Assembly: GCF_023073915.1 (NCBI RefSeq)
Contig: NZ_JADPKK010000013.1
Span: forward strand, 496,001 to 560,000
Length of the DNA: 64,000 nucleotides
Direction of reading: 5' to 3'
Source: Bradyrhizobium sp. 149
GTDB lineage: Bacteria > Pseudomonadota > Alphaproteobacteria > Rhizobiales > Xanthobacteraceae
In this document: positions 10,145 to 18,095 of the stretch, piece by piece
Layout: each line of letters starts with the position of its first letter
Position numbering within the stretch: position 1 is the stretch's first letter
Position numbers and translations under genes: made by a program
Notes under the pieces: model-generated
Told to the model about the DNA's origin: nothing
Seen by the model: the letters and a program-made list of their open reading frames with translations, nothing else
Databases searched by the model: none

Positions 10145-11656
10145 ATGAATCCTATGCGTTTGGCAATCCTGGCGTCGGCATTGCTGACGTCGCTCGTGGG
10201 CGGCGTACAGGCCCAGACCGCGCTTCGCATCGGCATCGCCGAAGACCCTGATATCCTCGACCCCAGCATCGGCCGCACCTATGTCGGGCGCATCGTGTTC
10301 TCCGCCTTCTGCGACAAGCTATTCGACATCGACGAGAAGCTCAACATCGTGCCGCAGCTTGCGCTGTCGCACGAGACCTCGGCCGACGGCAAGGAGATGA
10401 CGATCAAGCTCAGGCCGAACGTCAAATTCCACGACGGCGAACCGCTGGACGCCGAAGCCGCCAAATTCTCGATCGAGCGGCACATGACGCTGCCGACCTC
10501 GTTCCGGAAGTCCGAGCTTGCCAGCGTCGATCACGTCGAGGTTGTCGATCCCCTCACCATCAAGCTGGTGCTGAAGACCCCTTACTCGCCGCTGATCGCC
10601 CAACTGACCGACCGCTCCGGCATGATGGTGTCGCCCAAGGCGGCGAAGGAGGCCGGCGACAAGTTCGGCCTGCATCCGATCTGCGCCGGTCCCTACAAAT
10701 TCGTCGAGCGCGTGCAGCAGGACCGCATGGTCTTCGAAAAATTCGCCGATTACTGGAACAAGGACAACATCCATATCGACCGAGTCGTGTTCCTGCCGAT
10801 CGTGGACGCCACGGTGCGCCTTGCGAACCTCAAGTCCGGCGGACTCGATTTGATCGAGCGCGTGCTCGCCACCGACATCAAGGACGTGCGCGCAGATTCG
10901 CGCCTCGTGCTATCGACGGCACCGGAGCTCGGCTATTACGGCCTCACCGTCAATATCGGCAACGACAAGGCCAAGGGGCCATTGAGCCAATCGGCGAAAG
11001 TCCGCCAGGCGCTCGACCTGTCGATCGATCGCGAGGCCCTCAACCAGGTCGTTTTCAACGGCGAGTTCACGCCGGGCAATCAATGGGTCAGCCCAACCCA
11101 CCCCTACTACCAGAAGGCATTTCCGGTCCGTGGCCGTGACATCGCGAAAGCCAAGGCGCTTCTGAAGGAAGCCGGAGTCGCTTCGCCGGTGTCCGTCGAC
11201 TACATGATTCCCAAAGGCGCGGAGAACGAAGCCGTAGCCCAGGTCATCCAGTCCATGGCCGCGGAAGCGGGCTTCGACATCAAGATCCGCGCCGTGGAAT
11301 TCGCAACGACGTTCAAGCAGGCCCAGGCCGGCGAATTCCAGATCTTCCAGATCAACTGGAGCGGCCGCATCGACCCCGACGGCAACTCCTACATCTTCAT
11401 GCGCAGCAAGGCACCGCAGAACGACGGCGGCTATGCCAATCCGGAAGCCGACAAGCTGATGGAAGACGGCCGGCTGACCGCCAACGTCGATGAGCGCAAG
11501 GCGATCTACGCAAAGCTGACCAAGATCGTGCTCGACGATTTGCCGATCATCTACATCTACCACCGCACGCTTCTGATTGCGCACACGACCAAGCTCCAGG
11601 GTTACAGGCAGATGCCCGACGGGCTGGTGCGCGTGGTCGGGCTGAAGTTCAAGTGA
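10145..11656 (+). CDS. Peptide-type ABC transporter solute-binding protein (SBP family 5)
   Basis: A 503-residue periplasmic receptor with a Sec signal peptide (MRLAILASALLTSLVGGVQAQ, cleavage after AQA). The family-5 motif appears as IKLRPNVKFHDGEPLDAEA. I chose ATG 10145, with AGAGG 9 bases upstream, over an in-frame TTG at 10136. It sits between the ATPase pair and the permease pair of the second importer. It differs strongly from the first receptor, so the two systems probably bind different ligands. The second half contains the conserved hinge and the ISWSGR-like stretch (INWSGRIDPDGN) seen in dipeptide and glutathione-type receptors. Confidence 0.92.
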   Translation: MNPMRLAILASALLTSLVGGVQAQTALRIGIAEDPDILDPSIGRTYVGRIVFSAFCDKLFDIDEKLNIVPQLALSHETSADGKEMTIKLRPNVKFHDGEPLDAEAAKFSIERHMTLPTSFRKSELASVDHVEVVDPLTIKLVLKTPYSPLIAQLTDRSGMMVSPKAAKEAGDKFGLHPICAGPYKFVERVQQDRMVFEKFADYWNKDNIHIDRVVFLPIVDATVRLANLKSGGLDLIERVLATDIKDVRADSRLVLSTAPELGYYGLTVNIGNDKAKGPLSQSAKVRQALDLSIDREALNQVVFNGEFTPGNQWVSPTHPYYQKAFPVRGRDIAKAKALLKEAGVASPVSVDYMIPKGAENEAVAQVIQSMAAEAGFDIKIRAVEFATTFKQAQAGEFQIFQINWSGRIDPDGNSYIFMRSKAPQNDGGYANPEADKLMEDGRLTANVDERKAIYAKLTKIVLDDLPIIYIYHRTLLIAHTTKLQGYRQMPDGLVRVVGLKFK

Positions 11657-11687
11657 GCGTGGCATCGTCTGAGACGCGGCCGGCGCC

Positions 11688-12629
11688 ATGCTGAACTTCC
11701 TCGCCCGCCGCATTGTGCAGATCGTACCGACACTGTTCTTCGTGTCGGTCCTGATCTTCTCGCTCCAGCAATTGTTACCGGGCGATCCGGCGCTGGTGAT
11801 GGCCGGCGAGGAGCGCGATCCCGCCGTGATCGAACAGATCCGCCAGCAATACCGGCTCGATCAGCCGATTCCCGTGCAGTACGTCTACTGGCTCAAGGGC
11901 GTTCTATCAGGCAATTTCGGCGAATCGCTGCGCAACAAGATGCCGGTGCGCGAGCTGATCGCGCAGAAGCTGCCGGTGACGCTCCAGCTCGGCTCGATGG
12001 CAATGTTGATCGCACTCCTGATCGGCATTCCCGCCGGCATCGTCTCCGCCGTGAAGAAGGGCACCGCCTGGGACTATGGCGCCAATTTGTTCGCGCTGTG
12101 GGGCATCTCGACGCCGAATTTCTGGCTCGGGATCATGCTGATCTTCCTGTTCTCGATCGAACTCGGCTGGCTGCCGGCGTCGGGCTACGTGCCGCTGACC
12201 GAGAACTGGCGCGCGAGCCTCGCCGCGACGATCATGCCGGCCTTCGTCCTCGGCAACGCGATTTCCGCGGTCCTGATGCGGCATACCCGGAGCGCCATGC
12301 TCCAGGTGCTGGAAAGCGACTACGTCCGCACCGCGCGCGCCAAGGGATTGTCCGAACGCTCGGTCATCCTCAAGCACGCCATGCGCAACGCACTGACGCC
12401 GATCATCACGCTCGGCGCGCTCGAGCTCGGTACGCTGTTGTCGGGAGCGGTGCTGACGGAGCAGATCTTCTCCATTCCCGGCTTCGGCAAGCTGATCGTG
12501 GACGCCGTGTTCAACCGCGACTACGCGGTCGTACAGGGTGTCGTGCTGGTGACAGCCACCGTCTACATCACCCTGAACCTCGTTGCAGACGTCGCCTATG
12601 TCCTGGTCAATCCGCGGCTAAGGGGCTAG
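11688..12629 (+). CDS. ABC transporter permease, DppB/GsiC type (second transporter)
   Basis: A 313-residue inner-membrane permease opening with MLNFLARRIVQIVPTLFFVS and containing FSLQQLLPGDPA, both standard in DppB/GsiC. The coupling loop is ESDYVRTARAKGLSERSV and the C-terminus ends DVAYVLVNPRLRG. It follows the receptor gene by 31 bases and precedes the DppC-type gene by 3, so it is co-transcribed and probably coupled. Nothing unusual in length or motifs. Confidence 0.93.
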   Translation: MLNFLARRIVQIVPTLFFVSVLIFSLQQLLPGDPALVMAGEERDPAVIEQIRQQYRLDQPIPVQYVYWLKGVLSGNFGESLRNKMPVRELIAQKLPVTLQLGSMAMLIALLIGIPAGIVSAVKKGTAWDYGANLFALWGISTPNFWLGIMLIFLFSIELGWLPASGYVPLTENWRASLAATIMPAFVLGNAISAVLMRHTRSAMLQVLESDYVRTARAKGLSERSVILKHAMRNALTPIITLGALELGTLLSGAVLTEQIFSIPGFGKLIVDAVFNRDYAVVQGVVLVTATVYITLNLVADVAYVLVNPRLRG

Positions 12630-12632
12630 GCG

Positions 12633-13520
12633 ATGACCGAGGCTGCACTATCAGCAACTCCCACCACCCAAGCCTACGAGCTGGACAGCCCGGCCCGTCG
12701 CGCCCGGCGGCGGCTGTTCAAGCGCAAGGCCGCCGTGTTCGGGCTCGTCGTGATCACGGCGTTCATCTTGCTTGCGGCCCTTGCGCCGCTCGTCGTGCCC
12801 TACGACCCCATCGCGACGAGCTGGAGTCTGGTCCGCAAGCCGCCGACTGCGGCGCACTGGTTCGGCACTGACGAGCTCGGCCGCGACATCCTGAGCCGCG
12901 TCGTTTATGGTGCGCGCGCGTCGCTGCTCGCGGGCCTCATCTCGGTCGCGATCGCGCTAGGCGTCGGCGTTCCGCTCGGCCTGCTTGCCGGCTATCGCGG
13001 CGGCTTTGTCGATGCGCTGATCAGCCGGATCACCGACGCGATGCTGGCCTGCCCTTTCCTGATCCTGGCGATCGCGCTCGCCGCATTCCTTGGGCCGAGC
13101 CTCGGCAATGCCATGATCGCGATCGGCATCTCGGCAACCCCCATCTTCATCCGCCTGACCCGCGGCCAGGTGCTTGTCGTCAAGGCCGAGGACTATGTCG
13201 AGGCGGCGCGCGCGCTCGGCAATCCGCCGTGGCGGATCGCGTTCTCGCACATCCTGCCCAACATCCTGCCGGCGCTGCTGGTGCAGGCGACGCTGTCGAT
13301 TGCCGCCGCCATCATCGCCGAAGCCGCGCTGTCCTTCCTCGGCCTCGGCCAGCAGCCGCCGGCGCCGTCCTGGGGCAGCATGCTCAACGCGGCGCAGCGT
13401 TTCCTGACCCAGGCGCCCTGGATGGCGATCTGGCCGGGGCTTGCGATATTCCTGGTCGTGCTGTCGCTGAACCTGCTCGGCGACGGCCTGCGCGACGCGC
13501 TCGATCCGCGCCAGCGCTAG
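12633..13520 (+). CDS. ABC transporter permease, DppC type (second transporter)
   Basis: A 295-residue permease with the N-terminal cytoplasmic segment, a first span (FGLVVITAFILLAALAPLVV), the DppC signature WFGTDELGRDILSRVVYG, a coupling loop (EDYVEAARALGNPPWR) and a canonical end (LGDGLRDALDPRQR). It is the last gene of the 13.5-kb run. Its stop TAG overlaps the stop of the convergent minus-strand gene by four bases, leaving no room for a dedicated terminator. Confidence 0.93.
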   Translation: MTEAALSATPTTQAYELDSPARRARRRLFKRKAAVFGLVVITAFILLAALAPLVVPYDPIATSWSLVRKPPTAAHWFGTDELGRDILSRVVYGARASLLAGLISVAIALGVGVPLGLLAGYRGGFVDALISRITDAMLACPFLILAIALAAFLGPSLGNAMIAIGISATPIFIRLTRGQVLVVKAEDYVEAARALGNPPWRIAFSHILPNILPALLVQATLSIAAAIIAEAALSFLGLGQQPPAPSWGSMLNAAQRFLTQAPWMAIWPGLAIFLVVLSLNLLGDGLRDALDPRQR

Positions 13521-14263
13521 ATAACCACTTCGCGCATCACGCGGCGGCAATCCATCTCGTATTCGAGATCGACCACCGGCGGCCGGGCATAGTGCCAGGT
13601 CAGGCCGGAGCGCAATGCCCCGCGGCGGACGAGCTCGTCCACCAGCGCGTGGTGGAAGTCGTGCACGGAATAGGCCTGCACGCCGGTCGTGTCCTTCCAG
13701 CCGAACCCCAAGGCCGTCATCCTGTTCTCCATCTGGGACGTCGTCGTGAAGCGCACCTTCTCGCGCAGGCCTTCCGGGCTGAGGTCGCGATAGCGCACGG
13801 TGCGCTCGACATAGGTCCCACCGCCCTCGCGCGCCTCAGCGCCGCCGGCAATCACGAAGCTCGGCGTCTTCGAGCTTGTCGGTCGCGTGAAGGAGTAAGC
13901 GTAGAACGACGGCTCGGCCGGTGGATCGATCTCGGGACAGACATTGCTGCGCGCCACCGGATTGGTGATGCCGTCAAAGATGCCCCATTCGGACAGCGTC
14001 TTCACATAGTGCAGGTTGAACGCGCGAAAGCCTTCCTCGCTGAAGGCCGCCGGTGAGCGCAGCTCGCAGGCACAGAACGCCGTCAGCGGCCGCCCCGCCT
14101 CCTGGATATATTTAGCGGCGAGCGCAAACCCTTCCGCGAGCGGCACAAGGCGATCGAACCGCACGCGCTCGATCTCATAACCGTCATCCGCGGCAGCACC
14201 GGCTGAATACTGGAATACCGACGGAATGAAACGGTAATTGCCGGCGGAGAATTCGAGTGTCAT
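13517..14263 (-). CDS. CnbZ-like (2-aminomuconate deaminase-type) protein
   Basis: A 248-residue soluble protein. Its N-terminus (NYRFIPSVFQYSAG) and the central AFCACELRSPAAFSEEGF resemble, from memory, proteins annotated as 2-amino-5-chloromuconate deaminase CnbZ, an Rid-like family that removes an imine or amino group in aminophenol and nitroarene breakdown. No ring-cleavage genes are nearby, so the physiological substrate may differ. It starts 9 bases after the stop of the receiver-adenylate cyclase gene and is probably on the same transcript. Its TAG stop overlaps the opposing permease stop in a shared CTAG. Assignment rests on recognised motifs, not on a search. Confidence 0.55.
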   Translation of the reverse strand: MTLEFSAGNYRFIPSVFQYSAGAAADDGYEIERVRFDRLVPLAEGFALAAKYIQEAGRPLTAFCACELRSPAAFSEEGFRAFNLHYVKTLSEWGIFDGITNPVARSNVCPEIDPPAEPSFYAYSFTRPTSSKTPSFVIAGGAEAREGGGTYVERTVRYRDLSPEGLREKVRFTTTSQMENRMTALGFGWKDTTGVQAYSVHDFHHALVDELVRRGALRSGLTWHYARPPVVDLEYEMDCRRVMREVVI

Positions 14264-14272
14264 GTCGGACTC

Positions 14273-15523
14273 CTATTCCAGTTGCATGCGAATACCCTTG
14301 GCGCCGTTAAGCAGGCGCTTCAGGTGAAAGCCGGCCAGGGAATCGTCGGCGTGCATGCCGACCAGCGCGGCGAACGCCGGCATGGCGGCGGCATCACCGG
14401 CCTCCATCTTGGCAAAAGCGTCAGAATACAGCGCCGATTCCGGCGCAGCGAATTGGGCCGGCGCCAGCGGCTCGAACGCGCGCAAGGGCTCGCTGCGCCC
14501 GCGCAGCATCAGCTCACCGACCGGACGACCGCGAAAATTCTCAGCCGCATTGGCGACGCTGGCACTCACGCAAATCCGCGTGCCCAGATGCTTGTTCGCG
14601 GCTTCCAGCCGCGCCGCGATGTTGATGGAGTCTCCATACGCGGTGTAGTCGAAAAACCGGTTGCCGCCGAAATTTCCGACCAGCGCCGGCCCGGCGTGAA
14701 TGCCGATGCGCGTGGTGCCGAAATTCACGCCTCTCACCTTCCAACGTGCGGAAAAATCCTCCGCCCAGGCGTCGAGATCGTGTGCGCAGGCGACCGCGCG
14801 CGTCGCATAGTCCGGCTGATCGCCGGGCGCGTTGAACAGCACCTGGATCGCATCGCCGATGATCTTGGCGACGGTCCCCTCATGCGCGAAGACGATTTCG
14901 GTCATTCCGCCGACATATTCGTTGAGAAGCGCGCCCAGCGTCTCGGGGGGCGCGCTCTCGACCAGCGAGGTAAAGCCGGTAATATCGGTGAAGATGGTCG
15001 CGACATCGCGCCACTGCACTTCGATCTCCTCACCTTCGCCTCCTGCCGCCAGACGCTTGGCGAGTTCCGGCGAGAAATGACGCGAGAGCGCGGCGTGGGC
15101 GCGCTCGGCATCCATCTGGCGGCGCCGCACCTCGCGCAGCATCTCGATGTGGCGGATGGTCTTCTGGATCGTCATCTCCAGATCGGCGAAATCAATCGGC
15201 TTGGTCAGGAAGTCGAATGCACCGCGGTTCATCGCAGTGCGGATATTGCTCATGTCGCCATAGGCCGACACGATGATGGTAGACTTTTTGTCTTCGGATT
15301 CCTGAAGCTTCGCCAGCAGCGACAGCCCGTCCATCCTGGGCATGTTGATGTCGGACACGACCATGTCGACGTGCGGGTTCTGCTCGAGCGACTGCAGCGC
15401 TTCGAGGCCGTCGCGCGCGAACATGATGGTCACCAGCCCGTCGCGAATTTGCCTGCGGAACTTTTGCAGGACCAGCGCCTCGAGATCCGGCTCGTCGTCG
15501 ACGAAGAGGATGGTCGCGGTCAT
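14273..15523 (-). CDS. Response regulator with class III adenylate/guanylate cyclase output
   Basis: A 416-residue protein. Residues 1-120 are a receiver domain: acidic pair DDE at 9-11, phosphoacceptor Asp58 in VVSDINMPRMDG, and the conserved Lys in TKPIDFADL. A helical linker (about 125-165, HIEMLREVRRRQMDAERAH) leads to a class III cyclase domain (about 165-355) with metal-binding Asp residues in FTDITGF and IIGDAIQVLF and the NIAARLE transition-state segment, so it should make cAMP from ATP when activated. The ATG overlaps the stop of the upstream single-domain regulator (4 bases). Phosphorylation by the kinase encoded two genes upstream is the obvious input. The base-recognition residues were not resolved, so cGMP cannot be excluded. 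Confidence 0.9.
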   Translation of the reverse strand: MTATILFVDDEPDLEALVLQKFRRQIRDGLVTIMFARDGLEALQSLEQNPHVDMVVSDINMPRMDGLSLLAKLQESEDKKSTIIVSAYGDMSNIRTAMNRGAFDFLTKPIDFADLEMTIQKTIRHIEMLREVRRRQMDAERAHAALSRHFSPELAKRLAAGGEGEEIEVQWRDVATIFTDITGFTSLVESAPPETLGALLNEYVGGMTEIVFAHEGTVAKIIGDAIQVLFNAPGDQPDYATRAVACAHDLDAWAEDFSARWKVRGVNFGTTRIGIHAGPALVGNFGGNRFFDYTAYGDSINIAARLEAANKHLGTRICVSASVANAAENFRGRPVGELMLRGRSEPLRAFEPLAPAQFAAPESALYSDAFAKMEAGDAAAMPAFAALVGMHADDSLAGFHLKRLLNGAKGIRMQLE

Positions 15524-15909
15524 GCGGCTTGCTCGAGCCTCGTGTCGATTTCCTGCCGCAGCAGCGCGAAATCGATCGGCTTGGTGAGAAGTCCGACCGC
15601 GCCGCGCTCGATCGCCTTCCGGCGCGTCTCGGCGTCTCCATAGGCGGTGATCATGATGACGGGAACGTCCGGATGCGCAAGACGCACCTTCGGCAGCATG
15701 TCGAGCCCGCTCATGCCGGGCATGTTGATGTCGGACAGAATCAGGATCAACGAGGGATCGCGAACCTCGGCGGCGAGCTTCAGCGCGTCAGGCGCGGACG
15801 GCGCGAATTCCATCTGGAAGCGGCCGGCGCGCAGGTCGCGCCGGAACTGCTGCCGGAACAGCGCCTCGACGTCGGGCTCGTCATCGACGACCAGGATGTA
15901 AACGTTCAA
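15520..15909 (-). CDS. Single-domain response regulator (CheY-like receiver)
   Basis: A 129-residue stand-alone receiver. It has DDEP at residues 9-12, phosphoacceptor Asp60 in ILSDINMPGMSG, the switch Thr in MITAYG and the conserved Lys in TKPIDFAL. There is no output domain, so it acts by protein-protein contact or as a phosphate sink for the neighbouring kinase. It overlaps the kinase gene upstream and the receiver-cyclase gene downstream by 4 bases each, giving a co-translated kinase-receiver-receiver/cyclase cassette. It closely resembles the receiver of the cyclase protein, suggesting duplication within the cassette. Confidence 0.9.
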   Translation of the reverse strand: MNVYILVVDDEPDVEALFRQQFRRDLRAGRFQMEFAPSAPDALKLAAEVRDPSLILILSDINMPGMSGLDMLPKVRLAHPDVPVIMITAYGDAETRRKAIERGAVGLLTKPIDFALLRQEIDTRLEQAA

Positions 15910-17954
15910 CTCTTGCCTCCGGATGTGCCGCCCGCCGCCATCATGCGCGGCAGGGTGATGATGAACTCGGTGAATACACCGGGCTCCGTGTTCACGTCGA
16001 TCGTGCCGCCGTGCTGTTTCACGACGATGTCATGGCTCATGGAAAGGCCGAGCCCGGTGCCCTCGCCGGCCGGCTTGGTGGTGAAGAAGGGATTGAACAT
16101 CTTCTCCTTCACCTCGGGCGGGATCCCCGTGCCGTTGTCGCGAATGCGGATCTCGACCCTGTCGCCGAGAGTTTTCGTTGCCGCGCGCAGGGTTGGCTCG
16201 AAGGCGTCTGCGGCGCTCTCCTTACGCTTGGCGGTGGCGTAGAAGCCGTTCGAGATAAGATTGAGGAAGACTCGCATGATTTCCTGCGGATAGATATCGA
16301 CCATGCCCGCGGCGGGGTCGAAGCCGCGCTCGATCGTAACGTTGAAGCCGGGCCTTTCAGCACGTGCGCCGTGATAAGCGAGATTAAGGCTCTCCTCCAG
16401 GACCGCGTTGATATCGCCGGGGCGATGCTCGCCGGAGCCCTCGCGCGAATGCAGCAGCATGTTCCTGACGATGGAATCGGCACGTTTGCCGTGCTGCACC
16501 ACCTTATCGAGGTTGCTCCTGAGCATGCCGGTCAGCTCGTCAACCTCCTCTTTCGTCTTGCCGTCGAGCGAGGTCGCTTGCAGGGCCTCGTTGAGCTCGT
16601 CGATCAGCTCGGTCGACACCGCCGAGAAATTGTTGACGAAATTGAGCGGGTTCTTGATCTCGTGCGCGATCCCCGCCGTGAGCTGGCCGAGCGACGCGAG
16701 CTTCTCGGTCTGGACCAGGCGGTCCTGCGCGGCGCGAAGATCGTCGAGGGATTTCCGGAGTTCTGCGGTCCGGTGCTCAACCTTGTTCTCAAGATCCGTG
16801 TAGGATTCCTGCAGGCGCTCACCCATGTCGTTGAACTGGTCCGCGAGGCCCTCGAGTTCATCGCCAGTCTTGATCAAGATGCGTTGCGAGAAATCGCCGC
16901 CGCCGATGCGCTCGGCGCCGCTTCGCAGCGCCTGGATCGGTCCGACCATGCGGCGCGCCAGGAAGATCCCGGCGAGCACCGCGAAGGCCGACGCAGCGAG
17001 CAGCACGAAGGCAAGCCGCTGCAACGCGGCATAGAGCGCCGCATAGGCCTCCTCCACCGGCAGCTCGACGAACATGGTCCAGTGCAGCGGTGCGATCGAG
17101 GCCGACGCGGTCAGCACCTTCTGTCCCTGGATGTTGCGCGCTTCGGAAAGCGCGTCGAGCGCGGCGCCGCCTACGGCAAGTGCGGCGCGCACCTGGGGGA
17201 GACCGGACATGTCGGTGTTGCGCAGGACCAGGCTGATATCGGGGTGCGCGATCAGGCGACCCTCCGGGCCGACCACGTAGGCATGCCCGTGCTCGCCCAC
17301 CTTGATCTGGGACACGACATCCCAGATCAGCTTGAGATTGACCTCCGCGATGCTGACGCCGGCATCCTTGCGCGGCCCGGCCTGCGCCAGGGTCATGTAC
17401 GGCTCGGACTCCCTGCGGAAATAGACCGGACCGTAAAAAACCTTGTGCGCGACCGCCTCGGTGAACTTCGGATCGCCCGACAGGTCGATGCCGCTGTCGA
17501 TCGCGTCCATGGCGAGCCGCGAGACCCGCAGCCGTTCCTTGCCCGTGGAATCCACCTGGGCGAGTTCGGTGATCGCGGGCACCTGGCGCAGCAAGCGCAG
17601 CGCATCGAACCGGCGCTGCTCGATCGAGCTCGCCGACCAGGGCAGCTGCGTGGTCCAGCCAAGCTGGTTCTCGATCTCCTTGACGAACTGACCGATCTTG
17701 GCCGCGGCCGCCTCGGCCTGTTCATGCTGAACCCGGATCAGCGCCGCCTTGTGCTCGCGATAATAGAAGAGGACCTCGAACAGGCCGTTGGCCAACAGCG
17801 CGATCGCGACGACGGCCACGAAGAGGGCGACATATTTGGCGAACAGTCGGCTCCTGATCCCCTGCCCTGGCGGGGTACCGGACACGACGCCGCCCGGCGC
17901 CGCGCTTGGCAGCGTCCGTGCTTGCGGGGTGTCGGGGTTGAGGGAAAGGCTCAT
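15906..17954 (-). CDS. Membrane sensor histidine kinase with extracytoplasmic sensor and HAMP
   Basis: A 682-residue kinase from the chosen ATG at 17954; an in-frame start at 18014 would add 20 residues but would almost abut the terminator of the upstream operon. Order: N-terminal membrane span (about residues 45-70, FVAVVAIALLANGLFEVLFY), a periplasmic Cache-type sensor of roughly 260 residues with AHKVFYGPVYFRRESEP and AYVVGPEGRLIAHPD, a second span (FVLLAASAFAVLAGIFLARR), HAMP, a coiled coil, then HisKA with the H-box AHEIKNPLNF (His at residue 431) and a HATPase with N-box NLISNGFYA and G-boxes DNGTGIPP and GEGTGLGLS. It senses an unknown small ligand and phosphorylates the two receivers encoded after it. 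Confidence 0.9.
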   Translation of the reverse strand: MSLSLNPDTPQARTLPSAAPGGVVSGTPPGQGIRSRLFAKYVALFVAVVAIALLANGLFEVLFYYREHKAALIRVQHEQAEAAAAKIGQFVKEIENQLGWTTQLPWSASSIEQRRFDALRLLRQVPAITELAQVDSTGKERLRVSRLAMDAIDSGIDLSGDPKFTEAVAHKVFYGPVYFRRESEPYMTLAQAGPRKDAGVSIAEVNLKLIWDVVSQIKVGEHGHAYVVGPEGRLIAHPDISLVLRNTDMSGLPQVRAALAVGGAALDALSEARNIQGQKVLTASASIAPLHWTMFVELPVEEAYAALYAALQRLAFVLLAASAFAVLAGIFLARRMVGPIQALRSGAERIGGGDFSQRILIKTGDELEGLADQFNDMGERLQESYTDLENKVEHRTAELRKSLDDLRAAQDRLVQTEKLASLGQLTAGIAHEIKNPLNFVNNFSAVSTELIDELNEALQATSLDGKTKEEVDELTGMLRSNLDKVVQHGKRADSIVRNMLLHSREGSGEHRPGDINAVLEESLNLAYHGARAERPGFNVTIERGFDPAAGMVDIYPQEIMRVFLNLISNGFYATAKRKESAADAFEPTLRAATKTLGDRVEIRIRDNGTGIPPEVKEKMFNPFFTTKPAGEGTGLGLSMSHDIVVKQHGGTIDVNTEPGVFTEFIITLPRMMAAGGTSGGKS

Positions 17955-18029
17955 CGCGCCGAACCTAGCAAGAAGACCGGACCTTGTCTCTCGCGGGCGC
18001 GGGAAAGGCCTCATGCAGCCGGGGCGCCC

Positions 18030-18073
18030 GAGGCAAATAGAAAAGGGCGGCAGCGGATTGGCCCCTGCCGCCC
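18030..18073 (-). terminator. Rho-independent terminator of the RND efflux operon
   Basis: Read on the minus strand, a GC-rich 9-bp stem (18073-18065 with 18053-18045, GGGCGGCAG) closes an 11-nt loop and is followed by TTTTCTATTTG. It begins 22 bases beyond the RND pump stop codon. This is a textbook intrinsic terminator and separates the efflux operon from the kinase gene. Confidence 0.85.
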
Positions 18074-18095
18074 TCGGGTTCGCTTACCTGCGGCC

